DNA of 64,000 nucleotides from Fastidiosipila sanguinis (GCF_002998295.1 NZ_CP027226.1:1721892-1785891); one strand, 5' to 3'. Positions 18,223 to 27,037 are shown, counted from the stretch's first letter. Notes: generated by a model from the sequence alone, not told the origin. Numbers and translations: made by a program.

Positions 18223-18407
18223 ATGTTTTTGTCCGGTACTGGGACTGGGACGGGACTAAAAATTTGAAAACGTCCTATAATTAGGTGGATTTAGTGGTAC
18301 TCTAAAAAATAGAATCTAGTATTTTGAATGGTTTGGGATAAATCGGACGTTTGGAAAAGAAGAATGGGAATAGATTTGCAATAATAATGGCGAACTAGAT
18401 TCGTTTC

Positions 18408-18459
18408 GAAAAAGCCCACATGGAGGCGTACTTGTTGTTCGCCTCACTGCGGGCTTTTC
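18408..18459 (+). terminator. large bipartite hairpin, probable terminator after the DUF6414-like/AAA+ pair
   Basis: AAAAGCCC (18410-18417) pairs with GGGCTTTT (18451-18458), and an inner GAGGCG/CGCCTC pair (18423-18428 with 18440-18445) extends the stem. T-rich ends exist on both strands, so it could stop transcription in either direction. The DNA between the AAA+ stop and this hairpin (18223-18407) carries no gene; it starts with short GGGAC/GGGACT iterations. Confidence 0.6.
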
Positions 18460-18498
18460 TAAATTGCTTATTGCTTACTAACGCAAACTAGAAAATAA

Positions 18499-18551
18499 GT
18501 TAAAATGCAACGCAAGGTGCAACGTAAAAAAATACGTTGCACTTTTACGTT
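18499..18551 (+). repeat. 53-bp direct repeat with internal palindrome, left copy
   Basis: This block recurs at 19907-19959 with one mismatch (52/53), and weaker similarity continues for about 18 bases. Inside it GTGCAACGTA (18517-18526) and TACGTTGCAC (18533-18542) form a perfect 10-bp inverted repeat around six A, followed by TTTT. The two copies bracket the AlbA-type gene. Confidence 0.9.
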
Positions 18552-18587
18552 GTTTTGGTTACGATAAGATCATGGAGGCGAGATATC

Positions 18588-19847
18588 ATGAGGGAAACTT
18601 ATAATTTAGAATTTAAGTCGAAATTATCAGATAGTTTTTTAAAAACAGTTAGTGCATATGCAAATTATAATGATGGAATTATTCAATTTGGAGTAGATGA
18701 TAGTGGCGAATCTTTGCATGCTAATAATTTAAAAGAATTGGCATTAAGGATTGAGAACAAAATAAATGATAGTATCAATCCAATTCCAGAGTATAACATT
18801 GAAATAGATGAACGAAATGAAATTGTTTTACTAAAAGTATATGAAGGTGAGTTAAAACCTTATTTTTACAAGGGTAAGGCGTATATGAGAAGAGACTCTT
18901 CAAGTCTACCTATAGATGATAGAGAAGAATTAAAAAAACTTATACTAGAGGGAATGAATCAAAATTATGAAGATTTGCCATCTAATAATAAGAACTTATC
19001 TTTTAATGTTTTAGAAAGTGCATTACAAGAAAAGATGAATATAGATAGCTTAAGTTTAGACATCTTAAAAACATTAGGACTATATGATGATAAAAAAGGT
19101 TACAATCTAGCAGCGGATATTATATCGGATAAAAATAATTATAAAATACTAGATATTGTTAAGTTTGGAGCTAATATTAACGAATTTAAAGAAAGAATCA
19201 TAATTGAAAATATTTCTATACTTAGTGCCTATTTTCAAGCGATAGAAGTCTTTAATAGGTATTTTAAGTATGAAAAAGTTGATGGATTTGTTAGAAAAAC
19301 AATTGAGCTTATACCCGAAGATGCTTTTAGAGAGGCCTTAGCAAATGCGCTGGTTCATAGAGATTGGAGTATCTCTGCACCGATTAAAGTTGAATTACAT
19401 GATCAATATATCGATATATCATCTCCAGGTGGTTTACCTAAGGGAATAAGTAGTGAAGAATATATTAGTGGTCAAATTTCTATTCTAAGAAATGAGAAAA
19501 TTGGAAGTTTATTTAATAGGCTAGGCTTAATAGAAAAGTTCGGAACTGGAATAAGAAGGATAAAATATTTATATCAAGGAAGAGCTAGACAACCTCAGTT
19601 TCAAGCTTATCCTAACTCAATAATGGTTAGACTGCCTATTCTTATTGATAAAGTAGAAGGAGTAAGTAAAAATGCATCTATTATCCTAGAAAAAATGCCT
19701 CGAAATAAAGAGCTTAGTAGAATGGAAATTGAAAAAATATCAGGTTTTGATAAATATAAGACTCTTAGAGAATTAGAAGAATTAATGAGTGAGGACTTAG
19801 TCAAGAAAGTAGGACAAGGCAGGGGAACAAAATATATAAAGATATAG
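18588..19847 (+). CDS. AlbA_2/Schlafen-type ATP-binding protein with C-terminal winged helix
   Basis: The 419-residue protein has an N-terminal AlbA_2 (Schlafen-like) domain (EFKSKL, YANYNDGIIQFGVDDSGE, YMRRDSSS), a middle HATPase_c_4-like domain (PEDAFREALANALVHRDW, DISSPGGLPKGIS, LGLIEKFGTGIRRI) and a C-terminal winged-helix segment ending GQGRGTKYIKI. These proteins are often annotated as ATP-dependent regulators and are common in defence islands; a nuclease-like role for the Schlafen fold is possible. The start is ATG 18588 with GGAGG upstream; the frame is open 17 codons earlier, into the left direct repeat. It is a one-gene unit bounded by 53-bp repeats whose palindrome could be its operator or terminator. 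Confidence 0.82.
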   Translation: MRETYNLEFKSKLSDSFLKTVSAYANYNDGIIQFGVDDSGESLHANNLKELALRIENKINDSINPIPEYNIEIDERNEIVLLKVYEGELKPYFYKGKAYMRRDSSSLPIDDREELKKLILEGMNQNYEDLPSNNKNLSFNVLESALQEKMNIDSLSLDILKTLGLYDDKKGYNLAADIISDKNNYKILDIVKFGANINEFKERIIIENISILSAYFQAIEVFNRYFKYEKVDGFVRKTIELIPEDAFREALANALVHRDWSISAPIKVELHDQYIDISSPGGLPKGISSEEYISGQISILRNEKIGSLFNRLGLIEKFGTGIRRIKYLYQGRARQPQFQAYPNSIMVRLPILIDKVEGVSKNASIILEKMPRNKELSRMEIEKISGFDKYKTLRELEELMSEDLVKKVGQGRGTKYIKI

Positions 19848-19906
19848 AAATGAAAAGTATTAGATATTACGCTAATATAATAGGTTTTATAGAAGAATAA
19901 AATTAC

Positions 19907-19959
19907 GTTAAAATGCAACGCAAAGTGCAACGTAAAAAAATACGTTGCACTTTTACGTT
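19907..19959 (+). repeat. 53-bp direct repeat with internal palindrome, right copy
   Basis: This is the second copy of the block at 18499-18551, in the same orientation, 60 bases after the AlbA-type gene stop. The inner 10-bp inverted repeat is preserved exactly. Confidence 0.9.
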
Positions 19960-20109
19960 ATTCTTGTTACGAAAAGAATTAATGTATTAATAATTAAGGA
20001 TGGTATGAATGTCTAAGATTAAAAAAGAAAAATACTGATAAAGGCTTTGATATTGAGGTTTATAAAGAAGATGCTTATTTTATAATGAAAGATAGAAAAA
20101 GAGTGTGCA

Positions 20110-20478
20110 ATGGTTATTTTAAAGAAGATTTCATTTTCAAATGAGGAAGTTATTTATGAATATTATCCGGAAGGGGAAACTGAATTTCCGGGTATAATCG
20201 TCGCAGATTTAAAAGAAAGAAAAGTTTTTCTTGAAGAAATTTCGGAAAAGGATTTCTATATAAAAACATTAGGAGCAGAACTTAATGATATGAGGGATAG
20301 TATTAATAAGATGCGAGTTGAAAATGGCGAAGAGCCGTATACTGAGGAAGAATTGCCCATTTGTGATCCTGATAAAGATTATGGTGGTTATTATTATGCA
20401 GACAAAGCTCTATCTAAACTTGTAGAATTTCTTGAAACTGATGATTACGAAGATAAATGTACGGTTGCTTGGTATTAG
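20110..20478 (+). CDS. hypothetical protein, possibly the 3' part of a frameshifted gene
   Basis: This 122-residue acidic protein has segments such as EVIYEYYPEGETEFPGIIV and ends with LVEFLETDDYEDKCTVAWY. I recognise no family. Its ATG has no clear Shine-Dalgarno. Upstream, an ATG at 20009 with AAGGATGG starts a 9-codon frame, and the next frame over encodes a coding-like stretch (NTDKGFDIEVYKEDAYFIM and on to NGYFKEDFIFK) that stops just as this frame begins to look coding. Two single-base shifts, one in the A6 run at 20021-20026, would join all parts into about 155 residues. The gene may therefore be decayed. Its neighbourhood (defence island, next to another small acidic protein) fits an immunity-type protein, but this is a guess. 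Confidence 0.5.
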   Translation: MVILKKISFSNEEVIYEYYPEGETEFPGIIVADLKERKVFLEEISEKDFYIKTLGAELNDMRDSINKMRVENGEEPYTEEELPICDPDKDYGGYYYADKALSKLVEFLETDDYEDKCTVAWY

Positions 20479-20524
20479 AAGAAATTATGTTACTTGATTT
20501 TTATTAGTAACTTCGGTCTTTATT

Positions 20525-20812
20525 TTATCCAATATGAACATCCCTTTCGAATGTTATATTTTTCTCGTTGCAAAAATCTTCGAATTTATTTGAATCAAAA
20601 TTTTTACCGAACGCATCTTTTAAGTGATTTATTATATTATCTTTCATTGTTATACCGAGAGAATCAAGTAACAACTCAAAATTATCTTTGTCTAGAAAAT
20701 ACATGACCTCATAGTCTGCTCCACCGAAGAATTCTACATCATAATCTTCGTATCCAATCTCTGCTGTTCCATCACAATTGAGGGTAAATAATAATCCACT
20801 AGTGTTTAACAT
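20525..20812 (-). CDS. small acidic hypothetical protein
   Basis: This 95-residue acidic protein starts MLNTSGLLFTLNCDGTAEIG and contains YEVMYFLDKDNFELLLDSLG. The start at 20812 is chosen because GGAGG lies 7 bases upstream; the frame is open 13 codons farther but without a ribosome site. It converges with the previous gene. I recognise no domain. A role as an immunity or antitoxin-like protein cannot be supported from sequence alone. Confidence 0.6.
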   Translation of the reverse strand: MLNTSGLLFTLNCDGTAEIGYEDYDVEFFGGADYEVMYFLDKDNFELLLDSLGITMKDNIINHLKDAFGKNFDSNKFEDFCNEKNITFERDVHIG

Positions 20813-21356
20813 ATAATTACCTCCGTTAAAGAACTTGATTTTTTTAGGCAAAGATAATTTTCAAACTTTAATTTCTTATTTTGTTAGCTCATCTTTGTAA
20901 AGATTTTTCTTATCTAATTTCATATTACACTATAAATATAATTTATTATCATAAAATGGACAAAAGTATCACATGAAACAGTAGTAGATTTTTTAGGATG
21001 ATCTACATGTTAATTCATGTGGGATCTTCTTTAATTATGAGTATAATGAATTTGTTAGACGAAAGAGTCTAAATTTTGATGAAAGATGTTTATGAATCTC
21101 ATTAATAAATTTAGAGCTTAGAAAATTTGTGGCTATTTATTATGGTTGGTTAGTACATTTAATGTCTGTAAGAAGTTGTGGTGTATGATAAAGTATAGTT
21201 AATCATAATTCCTTTTTTTGAGATTTTAATAAAAAGAAAATATATACAAACTTATAGCAATGCTTTTGCTTATCTCAAGGTTTATAAGGTGAAGTTATAC
21301 GAAGTCATGAAGTAAAATAAAATTATATTTCAGAGGAGAGTTAACAGGAGACATAT
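20813..21356. other. 544-bp intergenic region upstream of the GmrSD-like gene
   Basis: No gene is seen. The left end is the leader of the minus-strand gene. A weak imperfect hairpin lies near 21000-21030 (GATC-ACATG arms). At 21166-21202, CTGTAAGAAGTT followed by TATAGTTAAT recurs in similar order upstream of the restriction operon at 11414-11447, which may be a shared promoter type. The rest is AT-rich without structure that I can name. Confidence 0.5.
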
Positions 21357-23186
21357 ATGGCGAAGAATATTGATCCAGAATTAAAAAAGATTGGTAACTA
21401 TTTAGACTTAGATGAAAAATCTATATTTTCAATTCCAGAATATCAAAGAGCTTATTCTTGGGAGATTAAGCAATGCGATAAATTATGGCAAGATATAGAG
21501 GATTTTATTGATAGTGGTGGTACTGATCCATACTTTTTCGGCACTGTTATTATTAACTGCCAAGAGAATGATACAAAATTAAGTTTAATTGATGGCCAAC
21601 AGAGGACATCAACCTTTATTCTTCTTTTCAAAGCTCTTTTATTAAGATTAATTCAAGCAATAGAAGAAACTAAAAAAGATGAAGAATCAGATGATCTTAC
21701 TTATGGATTAACGAGGAAAAGAGATAGATTAATTCAAATTCTCTATAAAGTAAGTGATAGTCAAATTTTATCTGTGTTAAAGGATCTTGAAACTGCACCT
21801 ACAGGACTGATTCTGGAAAACAACTCTATAAATGAACTTTATAAAAATGAACTCCAGATTATAATCAAGAGTCCAAGTTTTGAAATTGCAGAACAAAGAG
21901 TTGAAAAAATAAAATATAAGCAAAAAGATAATAAATATACTAACTTCTTTAGAAATTTTAAATTTTTCTATACAAAACTTGAAGGGTTATCCCCTTCGGA
22001 AGTAAATGTATTTGCAGAATATATTTTAGATAAATCCGAAATTATTGAAATACGCAGTTGGAATGTTGAACAGGCGATAACTATGTTTAATTCCTTAAAC
22101 TCTGATGGAATGCCGCTTTTAGACTCAGATATTATTTCAGCTAAACTTTACTCTAATTCTGGCGAAGATAGAGAAGGTTTTAATATAAAATGGTCTGAAC
22201 TTAAGAAGTTGATTATGGACTTAGAAGAAAGTAAAGTTACAGATATTGACAGCGTTTTGAAGCAATATATGTATATTAATAGGTCACAGAATAAAGAATA
22301 TATTTCAGAAAAAGGATCCATAAATGTTACAACTCCTGGATTAAGAAGATTTTATACAGAAACTAATAATGAGCTTCTTCAAGATCCGATAAAACTTACA
22401 GCTAAACTATTGAAGGTAGCTAAAATATGGGATGCAATAAAAAATTATTCTATTGTTAAGTTATGTTCTAAATTTAATGAGAATTTAAATCTTTACTTAA
22501 TTTCCTATTTGTTTAGGTTTGAGATAGATGAAATATCAGAAAAACTTGTTACAGAATTTGCAGAGGATTTATTAAGACTGTTTGCTATTTTAGAGCTAGT
22601 TGATATGGGTTACTCAAGCTCTAAGTTCAAAACTTTTCTATTTGGATTAAATATTAAATTAGTGGATGAAAATATAGAATTATCTGAAATAAAAGAAGAT
22701 ATAAGTCGCCACATAAATAAAGAGTGGAATAAAGAGGATATTGAAATAGCAGCTAGAAATTATACAAAGAATCCACTAGTGTTTTTAAATGAATATATTG
22801 CGTGCAACGCAAATGGACAAAAATTTATAATTCCTGAAAAATATGAAATCGAACACATTATGCCAAGAAGTGGTAAAAACATTGACCAAATAAGAGAAGA
22901 TGCTGGTATTTCCGATAAAGAAGAGTTCCTAGATATTATTAATAAACTTGGAAATAAAGTTTTGCTAGAAGAGGATATAAATCGCTCAATAGGTAATGCT
23001 TGGTTTAGGAGCAAAATACAAAATTCAGTCAAACAGAAAAAAGGATATAAAGATAGTTGCTTTATGTTAACAAAGCAGATTATTTCAGATTTCAAAGATC
23101 AAGAAAGTCCATTTTGGACGATTAAAGATATTGAAGAAAGAACTAATATGGAAGCAAAGAAGATTGCAGATTTTATTTTTGGTTAA
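21357..23186 (+). CDS. GmrSD-like type IV restriction protein (DUF262 + DUF1524)
   Basis: This 609-residue protein has an N-terminal DUF262 domain with FSIPEYQRAYSWEIKQ and the DGQQRT motif (LIDGQQRTSTFILLF), a ParB-like nucleotide-binding signature. The C-terminal DUF1524 HNH-type nuclease region has YEIEHIMPRSG with the catalytic histidine and KLGNKVLLEEDINRSIGN. GmrSD enzymes cut phage DNA carrying glucosylated hydroxymethylcytosine, and related proteins act on other modified DNA or nucleotides. AGGAGA precedes the ATG. The zinc-ribbon gene 26 bases downstream is probably co-transcribed. Confidence 0.85.
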   Translation: MAKNIDPELKKIGNYLDLDEKSIFSIPEYQRAYSWEIKQCDKLWQDIEDFIDSGGTDPYFFGTVIINCQENDTKLSLIDGQQRTSTFILLFKALLLRLIQAIEETKKDEESDDLTYGLTRKRDRLIQILYKVSDSQILSVLKDLETAPTGLILENNSINELYKNELQIIIKSPSFEIAEQRVEKIKYKQKDNKYTNFFRNFKFFYTKLEGLSPSEVNVFAEYILDKSEIIEIRSWNVEQAITMFNSLNSDGMPLLDSDIISAKLYSNSGEDREGFNIKWSELKKLIMDLEESKVTDIDSVLKQYMYINRSQNKEYISEKGSINVTTPGLRRFYTETNNELLQDPIKLTAKLLKVAKIWDAIKNYSIVKLCSKFNENLNLYLISYLFRFEIDEISEKLVTEFAEDLLRLFAILELVDMGYSSSKFKTFLFGLNIKLVDENIELSEIKEDISRHINKEWNKEDIEIAARNYTKNPLVFLNEYIACNANGQKFIIPEKYEIEHIMPRSGKNIDQIREDAGISDKEEFLDIINKLGNKVLLEEDINRSIGNAWFRSKIQNSVKQKKGYKDSCFMLTKQIISDFKDQESPFWTIKDIEERTNMEAKKIADFIFG

Positions 23187-23212
23187 GATGATTGTCAGGA
23201 GAGTCAGTGGTT

Positions 23213-24208
23213 ATGAAAATTTGTAAATTTTGCGGTACAGAGAATCAAGCATCTGTAAAATCTTGTTCTTCATGCGGAGGATATGAGTTCAAAAACAAGT
23301 GCAGTAATTGCGGTACGATATTTGAAGAAGGAAATTTCTGCTCAAAATGTGGAGTCAAAGCTGGAGTTCTGGCTAAAAAATGCCCTAGCTGTGATGCGGA
23401 GTATTATTCTGTAGCATGCCCAGATTGTGGTTATACTAAGAATTCTGATTCAATAACTGAGGTGTATATAACTAGAAGATCTGAACCTGATGAAAATAGA
23501 AAAACTTGGTTATGGGTTTTAGGGTGGTTATTAATATTCCCTGTTCCAGTTACAATTTTACTTTTAAGAAATCAAAAATTAAACAAGTGGATTAAAGGCG
23601 TAATAATTTCCCTTGCTTGGCTTGTTTTTATTGCTATGATGGCTTCAGCACCTAAATCAAATAATAAGCAAGTTAAAACAGGAGAATCACTGCAAGAGGT
23701 TATTTCAGAATCACAAACTAAAACAAGCAATATATTTTCAGGTTCGGAGTCCGAATCTGAAAATATAAAGGAAAGTGCTATTGAAGATTTAGTAAGAAAA
23801 TATAATAGCTCCGCTGAGAATCAGCTCGTTTTTTTTGAAGATTTTGTTGTGTCAGATGAAGAAAGTTCTCATTATAGAATAGCGTTTAGACTTGCATCTT
23901 TTGAAAATGCTGTTGGAAAGTCTTATAAAATGGACGATCAAATTGTTGACATTATATCTACACTTAAATTTTTTGAAAATACTGCTGAATTCCGTATTTA
24001 TTCAGATGGTGCAACACTAGAACAGTGTAAAGAATTGATTCAACATGCGTCCAAAATTCTTGACCCTACATTAACTGATGAGAAGATAAAAGAGACAATT
24101 GACTATGTTTCTGAAAATAAGAAAGCTAATGGATATTATTTTGGTAAATTAGGTTTATTACTTCTTGGTAATGAGGATAGAGGCTTTGATATAATGATTA
24201 AAAATTAA
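23213..24208 (+). CDS. zinc-ribbon membrane protein, unknown function
   Basis: This 331-residue protein begins with three or four zinc ribbons (CKFCG, CSSCG, CSNCG, CSKCG, CPSCD, CPDCG within the first 80 residues). Two adjacent membrane helices follow (about 100-117 and 127-145), then a Ser/Glu-rich linker and a soluble C-terminal domain of about 140 residues probably outside the membrane. The start is taken at ATG 23213 with AGGAGAG upstream; a GTG two codons earlier is also possible, and the upstream TTG overlaps the ribosome site. It follows the GmrSD-like gene closely. Similar zinc-ribbon/TM proteins are common and mostly uncharacterised. Confidence 0.7.
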   Translation: MKICKFCGTENQASVKSCSSCGGYEFKNKCSNCGTIFEEGNFCSKCGVKAGVLAKKCPSCDAEYYSVACPDCGYTKNSDSITEVYITRRSEPDENRKTWLWVLGWLLIFPVPVTILLLRNQKLNKWIKGVIISLAWLVFIAMMASAPKSNNKQVKTGESLQEVISESQTKTSNIFSGSESESENIKESAIEDLVRKYNSSAENQLVFFEDFVVSDEESSHYRIAFRLASFENAVGKSYKMDDQIVDIISTLKFFENTAEFRIYSDGATLEQCKELIQHASKILDPTLTDEKIKETIDYVSENKKANGYYFGKLGLLLLGNEDRGFDIMIKN

Positions 24209-24360
24209 AATAGATGCAATATTCCTCAAAATGAACTTCTTGCTCTCATAATTAAGTTAGAAAATACTTTGCTATAATAAGCTCATAGAAGATGATATAA
24301 ATAGTCAATTTCAATATCATATAAATTAAGCTTTCACAGCAGAAAGAGAAGGACAAGATT

Positions 24361-24873
24361 ATGGATCTAAACAAAAACTTACTAACGAAAACAGATGAAC
24401 TCGCAATTGAACGTAATGATGATTCCTACATCAATGCAAAAGGTGCGAATTTATATGGAGAACAATCTTATTCTCAGGCAGTAGAATACTACCACTTAGG
24501 TGCAGCCATGGGAAACTCTGATTCCATTTCAAACCTAGGCTATTGTTACCTATATGGACGAGATATTCCTCAAAATACAGCATTAGCTGTTGCCTACTTC
24601 AAGATAGCTTGCGAAAAGAAAAATCCAGATGCAGCGTATAAGTTAGGTGATATTTATAGCAAAAATAAATGGGGTCTAGAGGATAAAGAGCTTTCACTTT
24701 ATTACTATAGTTTGGCAGTAGAATATATTATTGGTTCAGGATGGCAGACAAAAGGTAGCTTATATTATAATGATGAGTTACAAAATTTCCCTAGCCTTTG
24801 TTTTGCCTTAGCTAGAGACTTGGAATTTTGGTGCAAAAATTTCATTTGCAAATTATTCAGGAGTTCAATATGA
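24361..24873 (+). CDS. Sel1-repeat protein with a chimeric 3' end
   Basis: The 170-residue product contains Sel1-like repeats, for example SQAVEYYHLGAAMGNSDSIS followed by LGYCYLYGRDIPQNTALAVA and YFKIACEKKNPDAAYKLG. Such solenoids bind proteins. The final stretch after about residue 148 (EFWCKNFICKLFRSSI) is read out of frame from sequence that encodes a surface-protein repeat in another frame (from 24812), so the natural C-terminus is lost and the gene is probably a truncated fusion product. A TATAAT at 24273-24278 and AGAGAAGGA before the ATG suggest it is still expressed. Confidence 0.7.
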   Translation: MDLNKNLLTKTDELAIERNDDSYINAKGANLYGEQSYSQAVEYYHLGAAMGNSDSISNLGYCYLYGRDIPQNTALAVAYFKIACEKKNPDAAYKLGDIYSKNKWGLEDKELSLYYYSLAVEYIIGSGWQTKGSLYYNDELQNFPSLCFALARDLEFWCKNFICKLFRSSI

Positions 24874-24898
24874 ATCTTTGGCAAAGGAAAATGCTTTA

Positions 24899-25123
24899 TA
24901 CAAAAGTGTTATTGGCGCAGTTATAACAATGACTAACCAAGAAACAGGTCAAGTATTTACATACACAACAGATGAAACAGGCTCACATCAATATATACCT
25001 GTAGGTAAATATTTAATGGAATTAAAATCAGTTCCAGATGATATTTTAGGAAGATTTGAATGGCCTGAGGCAAAAATGGTTGAAGTATCAGGTTCTTCTT
25101 TTAATGGATTCAATGTTGTAGAG
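24899..25123 (+). repeat. 225-bp Cna-B-like module repeat, copy A
   Basis: This 75-codon unit (YKSVIGAV to NVVE) matches the unit at 25445-25669 closely at both DNA and protein level, in the same frame. Confidence 0.85.
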
Positions 25124-25444
25124 TCTAAGAAAAAAGACAGTGAAGTATATAAACCTGAGGTTAAAGAAATTGAAGTTCCACAATATGGTGATTTGAATCC
25201 TGAAGATGGAATTGCAAACTTAAAAGAACTTCCTGAAGGAACAAAAGTAGAAGACATAACACCAGAAGAATTGAATACAAGAAAACCAGGTAAATATACA
25301 AGAACTCTTAAAGTAACATATCCAGATATGACAAGTACTGAAGTTGAAGTAACAGTTTATGTAACAGTTTGGTTTGGTGCTAGAATTTCATTTAGAAATC
25401 TTCCAGAAAATGAGTACGAGAGTTTAGAAAAAACTGACAAACCT

Positions 25445-25669
25445 TATAAGAGTGTTATTGGAGCAGTTATAACATTAACAAATCAAGAAACAGGAAAAGT
25501 CTACACCTACACAACAGATGAGACAGGTTCACATCAACATGTTCAAGCTGGTAAATATCTAATGGAATTAAAATCTGTTCCAGAAGAACTAAAAGATAGA
25601 TTTGAATGGCCTGAAGCAAAAGAAGTTGAAGTAACAGGTTCTTCATTTAATGGATTTAATGTTGTAGAG
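25445..25669 (+). repeat. 225-bp Cna-B-like module repeat, copy B
   Basis: This is the second copy of the 75-codon unit, separated from copy A by the Rib-like domain. The near-identity suggests recent duplication or gene conversion. Confidence 0.85.
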
Positions 25670-25981
25670 ATTAAAGTTGAAGATGAAACAGAACCAACAA
25701 CAACACCTGAAACAAAACCTTCAACAGAAGCTACTACTGAGAAACCAACATCACCAAGCATGAGTGATAAGGCTACTAAACCAAGCAAGACAGAAGCCAA
25801 AAATGTTAATAAAACCGCAAAAACAGGTGACACAAGCTACATAGCATTAGCAACAGGTTTACTAAGCTTAGCTGTAGCAGGAGCATTATTAGTTAATCGT
25901 AAGAGAGACGAAGAATAATCCTAAGATAGTTTGTTAGAAATAAGTGTAATAACACTTAAAGAAAATTCACAAAAATAAATT

Positions 25982-26021
25982 TACCCTCTTTATTGGATAA
26001 GCCAGTAAGGAGGGTATTTTT
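25982..26021 (+). terminator. intrinsic terminator after the surface-protein fragment
   Basis: Bases 25982-25996 pair with 26002-26016 (15 bp with two G:U pairs) around a 5-base loop, followed by five T. Confidence 0.8.
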
Positions 26022-26096
26022 ATGGAAATAAGTAATGTAGCTGGTTAGGTAAGGATTTTTAAAATAGAAAAATAAATTTAAAAATAATATAAAATC

Positions 26097-26160
26097 ACAA
26101 ATACAGGAATGAAAACTCAACAAATACAGGAACGGAAACATCGCAAACACAGGAATAATG
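26097..26160 (+). repeat. degenerate 23-bp tandem repeat, three copies
   Basis: The core ACAGGAA recurs at 23-base spacing (ATACAGGAA at 26101 and 26124, ACACAGGAA at 26147) with partly conserved flanks. It lies in the non-coding gap before the lipoprotein gene; the last copy is the most degenerate. Confidence 0.6.
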
Positions 26161-26216
26161 ATAAAGTTTTTTAACCTATTTGTTATTTCTATTAATAGCG
26201 AAGATATATAAACCAC

Positions 26217-26726
26217 TTACTCAATCATAATTTTCACAGCATTTTCGTAGCTATTTTCAGCTTCTTCCTCTATTTCATCTATTGCATCAATAACAATCTC
26301 CTTGCCAAACATACTTAGCAAAGTACTACCTCCTGCTCTAGAGAAAAAGCTTTTGCTGTTTAGTACCAAGGATAGTTGATCATCTTTCAAGTCATGTTCT
26401 TGAATAGTAAATCTATATAATTTATTTTTCTCAATTTGCTCTACATTTATATTTTCATCAATATTTAGCAAAAATAATCCTTGTTGAGGAATTTGGACTA
26501 GAGCTTTCTTTATAGTTACATCATCCATGACATAATCAGGATAAAGATCTACGATAGTTCCAGAGAAGCTTCCGGAAATTCTTGCAGATTCAGCAATTTC
26601 CTCTTTTATAGAGCTAGATCCACTGGTATCTTGGGGTGCTGGCTTTTTCGTTTCTTTTTCTGAAGTATTGCACGATACTGAAGTTAACAAAACTAGTGCA
26701 GTTAATATTGATACGACTTTTTTCAT
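26217..26726 (-). CDS. lipoprotein, unknown function
   Basis: The protein has a lipoprotein signal peptide (MKKVVSILTALVLLTSVSC, lipobox ending in Cys), a short Lys/Ser-rich linker and a soluble domain of about 120 residues (IVDLYPDYVMDDVTIKKALV, PQQGLFLLNIDENINVEQIE). It should be lipid-anchored on the outer face of the membrane. ATG 26726 is preferred because GAGG lies 6 bases upstream; a GTG four codons earlier is in frame. It is a lone gene in an accessory stretch. Confidence 0.75.
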   Translation of the reverse strand: MKKVVSILTALVLLTSVSCNTSEKETKKPAPQDTSGSSSIKEEIAESARISGSFSGTIVDLYPDYVMDDVTIKKALVQIPQQGLFLLNIDENINVEQIEKNKLYRFTIQEHDLKDDQLSLVLNSKSFFSRAGGSTLLSMFGKEIVIDAIDEIEEEAENSYENAVKIMIE

Positions 26727-27037
26727 CTTTGTCCTCACTTTCTTCTGCCGGCCGCAGACTGTTAATTAAAGGTGAATCCCAAACGTCATTTATAGAGCAA
26801 ACTGCAAAATTTAATTCACAGAATCATATAACATTATGGATAAAGTAAGTATACCAAAAACAAAAATGTTAAACTTGGATTAAATTAATATTAAAATTAT
26901 ATTTATTACAGCGAAGCCTATGGGTTTTTGCATATAATTAAATAGTAGCAAGATTATTTAATTTAACGTTTTGCTATTAATGAATGTCAATTGATAAGAC
27001 AACAATAGTTGGCAGAAGGTAACAGTTGATAAAAATT

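Larger units (their letters stand above)
24812..25918 (+). pseudogene. 3' fragment of a cell-wall-anchored surface protein (repeat domains + anchor), lacking its N-terminus
   Basis: The frame is open from 24812 to the stop at 25916-25918 and has no signal peptide or plausible start (a TTG at 24878 lacks a ribosome site). It encodes two copies of a Cna-B-like module (YKSVIGAVITLTNQETGK, YTYTTDETGSHQ, FEWPEAK), each preceded by an FGAKISF or FGARISF strand. A Rib-like domain (EVPQYGDLNPEDGIANLKEL to YPDMTSTEVEVTVYVTV) separates them. A Thr/Pro-rich wall spacer, then NKTAKTGD, a hydrophobic segment and the charged tail NRKRDEE form the anchor. The sorting motif lacks the usual LP. The upstream junction with the Sel1 gene falls near TGGAATTTTGGTGC (24821), pointing to a recombination or deletion. 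Confidence 0.8.

Noticed and set aside
18223..18407. A gene or RNA in the GGGAC-rich stretch after the AAA+ gene
   Set aside because: It shows short GGGACT/GGGAC iterations and no open frame or stable fold that I could support; possibly a decayed dispersed repeat.
20494..20706. 70-codon plus-strand frame between two small island genes
   Set aside because: It lies opposite the minus-strand gene that has a proper GGAGG site, and has no Shine-Dalgarno of its own.
24878..25918. Surface protein starting at TTG 24878 as a normal gene
   Set aside because: The coding match to its own internal repeat continues upstream of this TTG to about 24824, and there is no signal peptide or ribosome site, so a truncated fragment explains it better.
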